Below, piece by piece: positions 7,888 through 15,922 of a stretch of DNA of 32,260 nt. The stretch's first letter is position 1. Each line of letters begins with the position of its first letter. A model generated the notes under the pieces. That model made no database searches and was not told where the DNA came from. It worked only from the letters and a program-made list of their open reading frames with translations. Source of the stretch: Gudongella sp. (GTDB lineage: Bacteria > Bacillota > Clostridia > Tissierellales > Tissierellaceae); contig JANKMX010000012.1 in NCBI GenBank assembly GCA_024649995.1, forward strand, positions 3,076 through 35,335, in the 5' to 3' direction. The position numbers were made by a program, and so were the translations under genes.

Positions 7888-9923
7888 TATTCCACCTCGA
7901 TTCTTACTGCTGATACCTTCAATGCCGGTATATTTATTATTGGATCAAGATTTTGTCCGGTCAGTCTGTTGGCTGGTGATTCTGCAAAATGGAAGGGAAC
8001 GAAAAGGGTCTTCTCGTTTATCCGGTTTGTTATCAATGCCGGAGCCACTATACTTCCCCTTGCAGAGGTGATCCTTATGGGCTGATGATCTTTTATTCCA
8101 AGTTCCTCAGCATCCTTTGTGTGTATTTCAACAAATCCTTCAGGGTATTCCAAAGCCAATGTCCAAACCTTACGGGTCATGGTGCCTGTATGGTACATGT
8201 GGGTAACCCTTCCTGTTGTGAGGATAAATGGATATTCCTCACTTCTCTGGTCTCCTATATACTCAAAATCATTCACCGTAAAGAGCCCCTTGCCCCTTTT
8301 GAACTCACCAACGTGAAGGATAGGAGTTCCAGGATGTTCCTTGGTCAGACATGGCCACTGAAGTCCAACCTCCCTAATGCGGTCGTGGGTTATTCCACCG
8401 TATATTTCTGCTGCTTCATTCAGTTCATCCATAATATCGGAGGGACCCTCATAATTTGCATCCATGCCGATTCTCTTCATTATTTCAGCTATGATTTCCC
8501 AGTCTGGTTTGGAATCTCCAATCGGTTCGATTACCTTATGGATCATCTGTACTCTTCTATCTGTATTTGTATATGTTCCCTCCCTTTCCAAAAAGCTAGC
8601 TGCTGGCAAGACCACATCTGCATACTCAGCGGTTTCAGTGAAAAATATGTCCTGTACCACCAGGAATGGAACCTTTTCGAGACAGTGCATTGTGTGTGTC
8701 TGGTCGGGATCTGAAAGAACAGGGTTTTCTCCAACTATGTAGGCAGCCTTCATGATTCCTTCATCTATGAGGTTGAACATTTGGATGATATTATTACCTC
8801 TTAGACATGAGAAATCTCCCCATATTTTACTGAAGTGCTCTTTTGTCTCAGGCCATTCAGGTCGTTGATAGCCTGGCAGGAAATCAGGCAATGCGCCCAT
8901 GTCTCCAGCTCCCTGAACGTTGTTCTGTCCACGCAATGGATTAATGCCTGTGGAAGGTCTTCCCACATGACCTGTTATCATTGCCAGGTTGGCCAGTGCC
9001 CGGATGCTCTTAACCGCGGTTGTCTGCTGTGTAACTCCCATGGTGAAAATAATCATGGCCTTGTCGGTTGTTGCATATTTACGAGCAAATTGTCTGATGG
9101 TATCAGCAGGTACCTTGGAAATGGACTGAGCCCATTCTGGAGTGCAATCCTTGACTGATTCCTTCATTTCTTCGTAGTTTTCAGTTCTGTTCTTGATAAA
9201 TTCCTCGTTAATTAAATCTTCTTCAATGATGACATGAATCATTGCATTGATCATTGGAAGGTTTGTTCCAGGTTCAATGGGGGCATAGCCATGGGCAAAA
9301 TCAGTGAGTCGGATTTTCCTTGGGTCAACTACATACAGCTCAGCGCCCTTGTCCAATGCCTCAAAAATCCGTGTGCTGGCCAATGGATGCTGCTCGGTGG
9401 TGTTGGAGCCAATTACCAGAATCATCTCAGCGTCGCTTAGGTCGTTCATTGTATTTGTTGCACCGCCAGTTCCAAATGAGGTAGAAAGACCTTCTACCGT
9501 AGGGCTGTGTCAGAGGCGTGCACAATGGTCAATGCTGCTGGTCTTTAATCCTGCTCTTGCCAATTTCGCCATAAGGTAGTTTTCCTCGTTGGTACACCTG
9601 GCTGATGAGATTATCCCAATCCTATCTGTGTTGTCTTCATCTATCATGGCATCTTTAAAGCCTGAGGCAACCTTGTCCAATGCCTCTTCCCACGAGGCCT
9701 CCTTAAATGTACCGTCACTTTGACGAATCAAGGGACTGGTTAGACGTCTTGAATCTCTTACAAATGCAAAACCGTGCCACCCCTTTGAACAGAGCTTACC
9801 CTTACTTACCACATGATTATAGCTGGGTGATATTCCAAGAATTGTGTCATCATCTGCCACATTCACATAAATCCCGCAGCCACAACCACAATAACCACAA
9901 GTGGTTTCTACACGTTTCAACAA
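7887..9923 (-). CDS. fdhA: selenocysteine-containing formate dehydrogenase, catalytic (molybdenum/tungsten bis-MGD) subunit
   Basis: 678 residues read through an in-frame TGA (9510-9512) as selenocysteine, residue 138 when counted from the TTG at 9923. The block HCARL-Sec-HSPTV is the active-site signature of formate dehydrogenase H (Sec140 in E. coli FdhF). Cys9, Cys12, Cys16 and Cys45 bind the [4Fe-4S] cluster; SARCTNEENY, GVTQQTT, RGQNNVQGAGDMG and the C-terminal molybdopterin dinucleotide-binding domain (about 565-678) complete the plan. It oxidises formate to CO2 or runs in reverse. It lacks the extra N-terminal ferredoxin domains of larger FdhA proteins; those clusters are on the downstream partner. 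GGAGGG precedes two tandem TTG codons (9923 and 9920); the second gives the better spacing and the usual MKRVETTCGYCG start. Selenocysteine insertion and molybdopterin genes are not in this window. Confidence 0.93.
9480..9512 (-). promoter_or_regulatory. UGA selenocysteine codon and bacterial SECIS hairpin inside fdhA
   Basis: On the coding strand the TGA (9512-9510) is followed by a hairpin GGTAGAA-GGTCT-TTCTACC (9498-9480): a perfect 7-bp stem with loop GGTCT. Counting U of UGA as 1, the GGU of the loop is at 22-24, the same register as the SelB-binding loop of the E. coli fdhF SECIS as I remember it. This is the expected signal for SelB-dependent decoding, so the TGA is not a nonsense mutation. 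Confidence 0.92.
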
Positions 9924-9972
9924 AATCCCTCCTTCTCTCTAAATGAACAAATTTCTAAATATTCACTCTTTA

Positions 9973-10006
9973 ATTTTACCACACTGCCATGATTAATAGC
10001 AATCAT
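9973..10006 (-). promoter_or_regulatory. putative fdhA promoter with overlapping inverted repeat
   Basis: Reading the minus strand: TTGCTA (10002-9997), 18-bp spacer, TAAAAT (9978-9973). An inverted repeat ATGATT-N6-AATCAT (9989-10006) covers the -35 hexamer. Half-site TGATT with a 6-bp gap has Crp-like geometry (16 bp overall). Binding there would more likely block than activate. Inferred by eye. Confidence 0.4.
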
Positions 10007-10093
10007 AGTTAGATCATCTATTGCATTTTGCATTACAATCCATATCAAAAACAGCTGCTACCGATTCTTCTGCTGCCTTAATTCCTGTAATGT

Positions 10094-10122
10094 TTGCAAC
10101 AAACCCTTATATGGTATATAAT
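10094..10122 (+). promoter_or_regulatory. sigma-A-type promoter for the DEAD-box helicase gene
   Basis: TTGCAA (10094-10099), 17-bp spacer, perfect TATAAT (10117-10122). It leaves a leader of about 95 nt. Long leaders are common on cold-inducible helicase genes, but no cold-box is recognisable here. Confidence 0.6.
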
Positions 10123-10223
10123 GGTTCAGCATTGAGTGAAACAATTGGAAGCCAGGCAAATCAAATAATATATGTATTAAAACAGATAACAGGTCTTAAT
10201 GTCATATCAAAGGAGAAGTTATA

Positions 10224-11558
10224 TTGTCATTTAAAGAATTAAATCTAGTCGAGCCAATTCAGAAGGCTTTAAAAACTGAAGGCTATTCGCAGCCTACGCC
10301 CATACAGTCAAAGGCAATACCACCACTGCTAATGGGGAGGGACCTACTGGGTTGCGCTCAAACAGGTACCGGTAAAACTGCAGCCTTTGCCATTCCCATA
10401 CTACAGGGAATACATGCAGAAAAGCAGTCAAGCAAAGAGAAGAGGCAAATAAGGGCACTGGTAGTTGCACCCACTAGGGAGCTTGCCATACAAATTTCAG
10501 AAAGCTTCAGATCCTACGGAAAAAATCTTGGATTAAGGACCCTGGTAATATATGGTGGTGTCGGACAGAGTCCCCAAACCAAGTCATTGGGTCAGGGAGT
10601 GGATATATTGGTGGCTACCCCTGGGAGATTACTTGACCTTATAAATCAGGGTTTTGTAAGTCTTAAAAACATCAAATACTTTGTCTTGGATGAAGCTGAT
10701 ATGATGCTGGACATGGGAATGCTAAAGGATGTCAGGAAGATAATAGGATTTATTCCAAAGGTGAGACAGACCATGTTCTTTTCAGCAACCATGCCAAACG
10801 AAATTGGTGAACTGGCGAAATCCATACTGAATGATCCAGTCAGAATAGATATTACACCGGTATCCTCTACAGTTGATATAATTGAGCAAAGAGTATATCC
10901 TGTGGATAAGGTCAATAAGACCAATTTGCTGATTCACATACTGAAGGATAAGGGAATTGAGTCTGCATTGGTATTTTCAAGGACAAAACACGGTGCCAAC
11001 AAAATTGTTGCTTCCCTTTCGAAAGCAGGGTTAGCAGCTGAAGCCATACATGGGAACAAATCTCAAACCGCCAGACAATTGGCACTCGGCAATTTCAAAA
11101 AAAGGAAAACAAGAATACTGATTGCAACGGACATCGCTGCAAGGGGAATAGATATCGACGAGCTGTCACATGTCATTAACTATGACCTGCCTGAGGTGCC
11201 TGAAACATACGTCCATAGAATTGGAAGGACTGGAAGGGCAGGCTTGGGAGGCAAGGCCATATCATTCTGCGATTATGGCGAAAAACCCTTGCTTAGGTCC
11301 ATTCAGAAGTTGACCTCCAGGACCATAGAGGAAGTAAAGGACCATCCTTATCCACTTGTGGATACGACCATAAAGCCAAAGGAAAAATCAATCAGGAGAC
11401 CATCGGCTTCCAGATCCTCTGCATCAAAAGAAGATAAGCAGAAGGGTAAGGAAGCAAAGAACGGCAAGGTAAGAAGAGAGAAGAGGACAAGTGATTCTAA
11501 AAAAGCCAATTCCAACAGCAGTAAGAAGAGGAAGAATCTTCACTGGAGCAAAGGCTAG
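10224..11558 (+). CDS. DEAD-box ATP-dependent RNA helicase (RhlE/CshA-like)
   Basis: 444 residues with every helicase motif in order: Q motif (GYSQPTPIQ, 20-28), Walker A AQTGTGKT (45-52), PTRELAIQ, TPGRLLD, DEAD (156-159), SAT, then in the second RecA domain ALVFSRTKHG, ILIATDIAARGIDID and HRIGRTGRAG. The last 75 residues are a low-complexity tail rich in Lys, Arg and Ser (KPKEKSIRRPSASRSSASK and onward), a usual RNA-binding extension. It should unwind or remodel RNA in ribosome assembly or mRNA decay. TTG start eight bases after AAGGAG (10210-10215). The gene has its own promoter and a strong terminator, so it is monocistronic. Confidence 0.95.
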   Translation: MSFKELNLVEPIQKALKTEGYSQPTPIQSKAIPPLLMGRDLLGCAQTGTGKTAAFAIPILQGIHAEKQSSKEKRQIRALVVAPTRELAIQISESFRSYGKNLGLRTLVIYGGVGQSPQTKSLGQGVDILVATPGRLLDLINQGFVSLKNIKYFVLDEADMMLDMGMLKDVRKIIGFIPKVRQTMFFSATMPNEIGELAKSILNDPVRIDITPVSSTVDIIEQRVYPVDKVNKTNLLIHILKDKGIESALVFSRTKHGANKIVASLSKAGLAAEAIHGNKSQTARQLALGNFKKRKTRILIATDIAARGIDIDELSHVINYDLPEVPETYVHRIGRTGRAGLGGKAISFCDYGEKPLLRSIQKLTSRTIEEVKDHPYPLVDTTIKPKEKSIRRPSASRSSASKEDKQKGKEAKNGKVRREKRTSDSKKANSNSSKKRKNLHWSKG

Positions 11559-11576
11559 TTAACTGAATACGCAAAT

Positions 11577-11610
11577 AAAACCCTTAAGTCGTTAAGGGTT
11601 TTATTTTTTT
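11577..11610. terminator. bidirectional intrinsic terminator between helicase and response regulator genes
   Basis: Perfect 11-bp stem AAAACCCTTAA (11577-11587) / TTAAGGGTTTT (11592-11602), loop GTCG, then ATTTTTTT on the plus strand and TATTTG on the minus strand. It serves the helicase and the convergent two-component operon. Confidence 0.92.
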
Positions 11611-11647
11611 AGGGGAAAATATATCTTGGAATATTGGATTATTTAAA

Positions 11648-12316
11648 TCAGTTGTTTTGCTCCAGGAGTTGCATAATCATGGTAACTGCATGCATCCTGT
11701 TATTGGTTCCCAGCTTCGAATATATTTCACTAACATAGTTCTTGACTGTTCCTTCAGATAGATACAGCTGTTTAGCAATTTCATTGTTGGACATTCCTTC
11801 AGACATAAGTTTTCCGATTTCCAGCTCTCGTTGTGTCAGTGCATCCAGGTCGGATACCTGTTCACTTAGCTTCTGTGGCAAATAGATGTGTTTGTCCATA
11901 AGATGGGATGCCAGCTTGGATGCGATTTTTGCCGGAAGCATCATTTGTCCGCCATGGGCTTCTCGGATGGACTCTATCAGGATGTGAGCATCAATGTCCT
12001 TTAGAAGATATCCATCTGCTCCGTTGGATAGGGCCTCTATAATATAGTCATCATCGTCAAAGGTGGTAAGAATTATGATAGCTGTGCCAGGATAGTATTT
12101 CTTGATTGCAGCAGTAGCCTTCACGCCATTCATCACCGGCATGCGAATATCCATTAGGATAACATCAATTTTCGTATCCTTCAGCATTTCCAGCGCCATC
12201 TGTCCATTGTCAGCCTCCATTAAGACCTCCATATCATCCTGGAGATTGACAATCGTCTTAAGGCCTTCCCTCAGGAGAACCTGATCATCGATCAACATTA
12301 CCCTTATCTTATCCAT
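11648..12316 (-). CDS. NarL/LuxR-family response regulator
   Basis: 222 residues. Receiver domain about 1-120: acidic pocket LIDDQ, phospho-acceptor Asp in VILMDIRMP, conserved Thr in IILTTFDDDD and Lys in LLKDI. C-terminal LuxR-type HTH about 155-215: LTQRELEIGKLMSEGMSNNEIAKQLYLSEGTVKNYVSEIYSKLG. It should bind DNA as a dimer when phosphorylated by the kinase encoded immediately upstream. The ATG at 12316 was chosen because GGGGAG precedes it and the receiver begins there (MDKIRVMLIDDQ); an in-frame ATG at 12352 lies inside the kinase gene. The two genes overlap by 8 bp, so they are co-translated. Targets are unknown, but the AGTCA-rich region upstream of the kinase gene is the obvious candidate for autoregulation. 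Confidence 0.92.
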   Translation of the reverse strand: MDKIRVMLIDDQVLLREGLKTIVNLQDDMEVLMEADNGQMALEMLKDTKIDVILMDIRMPVMNGVKATAAIKKYYPGTAIIILTTFDDDDYIIEALSNGADGYLLKDIDAHILIESIREAHGGQMMLPAKIASKLASHLMDKHIYLPQKLSEQVSDLDALTQRELEIGKLMSEGMSNNEIAKQLYLSEGTVKNYVSEIYSKLGTNNRMHAVTMIMQLLEQNN

Positions 12317-13490
12317 AATACTCCCCTTCCTTGCTGAATATAGGCAGTTCAACCTTTAGACCAAACCAACCGTCCTCATTAACCTTAATCTTAAACGAGC
12401 CTCTTAAAGCATCAACTTTCTCGCTGATTTGTGTGAGACCATATCCAAACTTCAATTCCTTAGGAACCACTCCATCATTGTAGCAGGTCAGAAAAACATT
12501 TCCCTCTATTTCGCTGACCCTTATTCTTATTTGTTTGCAGTGTCCGTGACGGATGGCATTTGTTATTGACTCAAGAAGAATATGATACAATATCTTCTTG
12601 TGGCTAAGGCTAAGATGCTCAATATTTTCTGATTCATAGCTGACCGACAGATTGGTATGTGCCTTGACCTGCTTGATGAGACGACCTACAGCCTGGTTGA
12701 AGTTCTTGTAATCCTCATCAGCATTTATGGCATGGATTGACTTTCTAAGCTCATTCAAGCCATCCTTTACCTGGGATTTTATTATGCGAAGGCGCTTTGA
12801 GGCGTCCTCAGGATTTCTTTCCATCAGCATTTGGGCTGCCTCTATTTGTACAAGAGCTGTTGTCAGTTGATGACCTACAGTATTATGTATTTCTCCCGCA
12901 ATCCTGTTGCGTTCATTCAATAGTGTCATGTGCTCTGTGGAAAGCATTCTGGCATGAAGTTCAGCTGTTGTATTTTCAAGATCTCTGCTTTGTGAGTTAT
13001 ACAGCTTGGTAAGGAATGCAAAACCGATGAATAGTCCAAATTGCAAAGCTGCAATGATGAACACAAATATTATGGTGCCTGTTGGAATTTGGCTGGAGAT
13101 GCGAATGTATTTAATCATGTAGCAAATATATCCTACTACGCTGAAGCTAATGCTGTAAATCTTATCATAATCAAGTACAATGTCCCAAATGACAATAATA
13201 AACATTGGTAAAATAGCTCCTGAAGAGTCCAATGTATTGGCAATATAAAGTACTGCCAATTCAAGGTATGGAAAAGCAAAATGCAAAGCAGTAACCTTCA
13301 TATGTGAAAGAAACAGATGTCTGAAGAGGCTCAAAGCCAAATATGCTGCAAAGCATAAACCCATTTCCAAATGTCTGTCCGTATTTAAAATCAGAGTATA
13401 TGCTGAAAGCAGAAGAAATAGAAGTAGCATGACCATATGGATCAGCTTAATGATTTTTTCTTCAGTTCTCCAATTGGATATAATATTCAT
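12309..13490 (-). CDS. membrane sensor histidine kinase (HisKA_3, NarL/DesK-type)
   Basis: 393 residues. The first ~160 hold five or six predicted membrane helices with very short loops, so the signal is probably sensed in or at the membrane rather than by an extracellular domain. A coiled linker (about 162-192) leads to the HisKA_3 dimerisation domain ERNRIAGEIHNTVGHQLT, with phospho-accepting His202. The residue after His is Asn203; most HisKA_3 kinases have Asp there, a residue tied to phosphatase activity. The HATPase domain (about 290-385) shows the N box SITNAIRHGH and G box YGLTQI. AAAGGAGGT precedes the ATG. No ABC transporter or other partner lies next to it, so the stimulus cannot be guessed; cell-envelope or membrane-state sensing is typical of this architecture. 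Confidence 0.9.
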   Translation of the reverse strand: MNIISNWRTEEKIIKLIHMVMLLLFLLLSAYTLILNTDRHLEMGLCFAAYLALSLFRHLFLSHMKVTALHFAFPYLELAVLYIANTLDSSGAILPMFIIVIWDIVLDYDKIYSISFSVVGYICYMIKYIRISSQIPTGTIIFVFIIAALQFGLFIGFAFLTKLYNSQSRDLENTTAELHARMLSTEHMTLLNERNRIAGEIHNTVGHQLTTALVQIEAAQMLMERNPEDASKRLRIIKSQVKDGLNELRKSIHAINADEDYKNFNQAVGRLIKQVKAHTNLSVSYESENIEHLSLSHKKILYHILLESITNAIRHGHCKQIRIRVSEIEGNVFLTCYNDGVVPKELKFGYGLTQISEKVDALRGSFKIKVNEDGWFGLKVELPIFSKEGEYYG

Positions 13491-13557
13491 ATTGTGTGCA
13501 CCTCCTTTAGACTAATTAGCCATGTTTTGATTATACCATTACCCATAAATGGTTTGT

Positions 13558-13692
13558 AGTCATTTCAGTCATATGACCAGTCACATTATCCAGTGAAACC
13601 TCTGATTGACTATAAATTAACAAGCATAAGCAATCGAACTCTAAATTCTTTAGGTGACTTTAATCATTACTTGAGTCAGTTATCATGTGACT
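13558..13692. promoter_or_regulatory. cluster of seven AGTCA/TGACT motifs upstream of the two-component operon
   Basis: AGTCA at 13558, 13567, 13579 and 13674; TGACT (its complement) at 13607, 13655 and 13688. Two belong to the perfect inverted repeat GAGTCA-N9-TGACTC (13673-13693), and one overlaps the 10-bp palindrome GTCATATGAC (13568-13577). Such a density in 135 bp is far above chance. It lies between the kinase start and a divergent small ORF. Confidence 0.5.
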
Positions 13693-13699
13693 CTACTCT
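13671..13699 (+). promoter_or_regulatory. putative promoter of the 68-residue ORF, containing an inverted repeat
   Basis: TTGAGT (13671-13676), 17-bp spacer, TACTCT (13694-13699). The spacer is almost filled by the inverted repeat GAGTCA-N9-TGACTC, as expected of a regulated promoter. Confidence 0.35.
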
Positions 13700-13776
13700 T
13701 TGTTATCATTAGATCATAAGCAGGATGGTCCGATTGCTAGGCAAAGAGTACAAGAAAAAAGTGAGGTGGAAAGATT

Positions 13777-13983
13777 ATGTTTTATATAGACCAAAATCAA
13801 ATGAATCAACCCAAGAATACCATGGGTTGCGAACTGGGAGAATATTGCAAAGCTGAAGGATTGGATCAATTGTATGTTCTCTCTGAAATGAGCAAGAGGA
13901 ATAAGAAGCAGAAACAAAAGCGTGTTTGGGAAACAAGAATAAGTACGTTCAGAAAAAGGATTGAGTATGCATTTTCTAAGTAG
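13777..13983 (+). CDS. small basic hypothetical protein (68 residues)
   Basis: 68 residues, not recognised. The N-terminal half (MFYIDQNQMNQPKNTMGCELGEY) is polar; the C-terminal half is strongly basic (SKRNKKQKQKRVWETRISTFRKRIEYAF) and probably helical. GAGGTGG lies about seven bases before the ATG, and a possible promoter with an inverted repeat is at 13671-13699. It is divergent from the kinase operon across the AGTCA cluster, so it may be a target of that system. The opposite strand is also open here, which lowers confidence. No function is proposed. Confidence 0.45.
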   Translation: MFYIDQNQMNQPKNTMGCELGEYCKAEGLDQLYVLSEMSKRNKKQKQKRVWETRISTFRKRIEYAFSK

Positions 13984-14325
13984 GATGCCACTGTTAGCAT
14001 AGGAGGCTATGATATATCTTTTTTTAGAAATCAGATTAAAGCAATCAGGACTAAATACCATACAAAAGGAGATTAGGCAAAAATATGAGAACAGTGGCCA
14101 AACCCTGGGGATACACTTTTGATAAAAAGTAGTTTCTCTGGGGTTGTTTTATTACGAATAGGTAATTTCTAATTTCTCAAATCATCAAATTTTCACATAT
14201 GAGTATCATAAAAAGCCTCATAAATGCTTCTTCAGATGCTTTTTTATTTGCAGATGCTTTGTGTGTTTCATATTCTACACTTTTGAGGGTATATAAAAAA
14301 TGTTAATAAAAAGGAGGAAAAATTG
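13984..14325. other. non-coding interval with hairpins and possible tiny ORFs
   Basis: No recognisable gene. An imperfect hairpin spans 14101-14146 (AACCC/GGGTT ends, CTTTT/AAAAG core) followed by GTTTTATT, probably terminating the 68-residue ORF transcript. A second short repeat AAAAAGC/GCTTTTTT lies at 14210-14245. A 37-codon frame at 14009-14122 has AGGAGG only two bases before its ATG and matches nothing I know. A weak promoter-like pair TTCATA/TATATA (14267-14295, 17-bp spacer) precedes the racemase gene. Confidence 0.4.
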
Positions 14326-15018
14326 ATGAAAAAAATCGGACTACTGGGTGGAATGAGCTGGGAATCTTCACTTGAATACTACAGAATAATAAATGAGGCT
14401 GTCAAGGAAAAGCTGGGTGGATCCCATTCAGCCAGTTCTTTGATGTATTCCTTTGATTTTCATGAAATAGAGGACCTGCAGCATAGGGGAGAGTGGGAAA
14501 AGCTAACAGACCTGATGGTGGATGAGGCCAAAAATTTGAAGAACGCCGGTGCAGAATTCGTAGTTATATGCACGAACACCATGCACCTGATGGCGCCTGA
14601 TATAGAGGCGGGTACTGGTCTAAGAGTAATACACATAGCGGAGGCCACAGGTGATGAAATCCTAAAGAGAAAGGTACAAAAGGTACTCCTGCTTGGGACC
14701 AGATTCACAATGGAGGGAATCTTCTATCGGCAAAAGCTTGAGGAGAAAGGGATCGAGGTGATAATCCCGGCTGAATCAGACAGACAGGTTGTCCATGATA
14801 TCATCTACAATGAACTTATCCTTGGAGATTTGAATCCGGAAAGCAGACGCAAGTATGTTGAGATAATCAACAAAGCGGCTGCAATTGGTGTAACTGGTGT
14901 AGTTTTGGGGTGTACAGAGATTCCACTTCTGATCAAGGACGAGGATGTGGACATTGAGGTATTCGATACCACTGATATCCATGCAAGGGCAGCTGCGGAT
15001 TTTGCCATTGAAGGATAA
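14326..15018 (+). CDS. aspartate/glutamate racemase family protein (YgeA-like)
   Basis: 230 residues of the Asp/Glu/hydantoin racemase fold. The start KIGLLGGMSWESSLEYYRIIN is the standard N-terminus of the aspartate racemase branch; the two catalytic cysteines are Cys82 in VICTNTMH and Cys196 in GVVLGCTEIP, spaced as expected for the two-base, PLP-independent mechanism. It should interconvert L and D forms of an acidic or related amino acid. The YgeA group has broad specificity, so the exact substrate is open. ATG 14326 lies eight bases after AAGGAGG (14311-14317); a TTG directly before it is in frame but less likely. Stands alone and is convergent with the CPBP gene, with no clear terminator between them. 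Confidence 0.85.
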   Translation: MKKIGLLGGMSWESSLEYYRIINEAVKEKLGGSHSASSLMYSFDFHEIEDLQHRGEWEKLTDLMVDEAKNLKNAGAEFVVICTNTMHLMAPDIEAGTGLRVIHIAEATGDEILKRKVQKVLLLGTRFTMEGIFYRQKLEEKGIEVIIPAESDRQVVHDIIYNELILGDLNPESRRKYVEIINKAAAIGVTGVVLGCTEIPLLIKDEDVDIEVFDTTDIHARAAADFAIEG

Positions 15019-15058
15019 TCTAGTAAAATCAGGTGTTTAAAGAGGTCTAGTATTTTCA

Positions 15059-15772
15059 TTATACAATGGACAAGACTATGGTTGTACCAACCATCAATAT
15101 ATTGCTGTAGCTATGCATTATCATGGGGTAATACATGCTTCCGCTTTTTTCGTAGCAGATCCCGTAAAAAATACCAAGTACAAGTGCCAGAAGCAATTGT
15201 GATGCACTGTATGTTATTACAAAAGGTCCAAAGGAGAAGCCTATGTGGGCTATTGAGAAAATCACTGCTGCAAGAAGGGTTGCAGGACTGATATGGGGTG
15301 TAATTGTTTTTCTTTTGATTAGCATAGTAAACATTGTGATTGCAAAAGCTCTGAAAATCAACTCTTCTGAAGGGCAAGAGAGCAGAAGCTGAAATCCCAT
15401 GTAACCGATTATATTACTTGATGTCAAAGGAAATTGAAAAGCTTGGAAACCGTTGGTTAAGATTAATATGGCGAAGGATCCAATGTTGTATAGGGTAAAA
15501 TACTTAATGAATCTGAGGGTTATGATTTTGCCGGTGGTTTTGTCTCCCCAATGAAAACCAAAATCAAGATGGTATTTTTTCTTAATTAAGACCATGATCA
15601 ACAGAGAAACAAATGCCTGAAAGATATGGTGCACAGAAATCCAAGCAAAGGATCCATCAGGATCAATGGAGGAGTAGTTAAACAGGTTGGCAAAATAGCC
15701 CGCAGCTCTTGGGATAATTAGAACTAGGATTGATAGTAGGACTAAAGCAAAGAAATTTCTAACTTTTTCCAT
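15059..15772 (-). CDS. CPBP (Abi/CAAX-like) family intramembrane metalloprotease
   Basis: 237 residues, about seven or eight hydrophobic segments. The CPBP signatures are present: CPSEELIFRAF (Glu136, Glu137, Arg141), FSIAHIGFS (His176) and MHSYSN (His220), which together form the presumed zinc-dependent active site within the membrane. Family members act as prenyl-protein-type proteases, bacteriocin self-immunity proteins or membrane regulators; nothing nearby indicates which. GAAAGGAGA precedes the ATG by about seven bases. It is a single gene, transcribed toward the racemase gene. Confidence 0.85.
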   Translation of the reverse strand: MEKVRNFFALVLLSILVLIIPRAAGYFANLFNYSSIDPDGSFAWISVHHIFQAFVSLLIMVLIKKKYHLDFGFHWGDKTTGKIITLRFIKYFTLYNIGSFAILILTNGFQAFQFPLTSSNIIGYMGFQLLLSCPSEELIFRAFAITMFTMLIKRKTITPHISPATLLAAVIFSIAHIGFSFGPFVITYSASQLLLALVLGIFYGICYEKSGSMYYPMIMHSYSNILMVGTTIVLSIV

Positions 15773-15922
15773 GAATATCTCCTTTCAAAAAAATTCAATC
15801 ACATTTAGAAACAGTGTATATTAATAAAAACTAAAAAGCCAGACTTCAACTGAAAAAAACATCAAAATCAAGCTAGCAAGTAAATGAGACCCAAATAAAC
15901 ATTAGAGGAGGAAGACAATTTT

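Noticed and set aside
9450-9512. Apparent nonsense mutation or gene split in fdhA
   Set aside because: The TGA is in frame, lies exactly at the formate dehydrogenase selenocysteine position, and is followed by a SECIS hairpin; both parts share one reading frame.
10014-10106. 30-codon open minus-strand stretch reading like a protein C-terminus (IKAAEESVAAVFDMDC)
   Set aside because: No start codon or ribosome binding site, closed by a stop upstream, no family match; at most an old gene remnant.
10021-10242. 73-codon plus-strand ORF upstream of the helicase gene
   Set aside because: No ribosome binding site, contains the helicase promoter, overlaps the helicase start and resembles no family.
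14009-14122. 37-codon ORF after the small basic ORF
   Set aside because: AGGAGG is only two bases from the ATG, the frame runs into a terminator-like hairpin, and no relative is recognised; mentioned only in the interval description.
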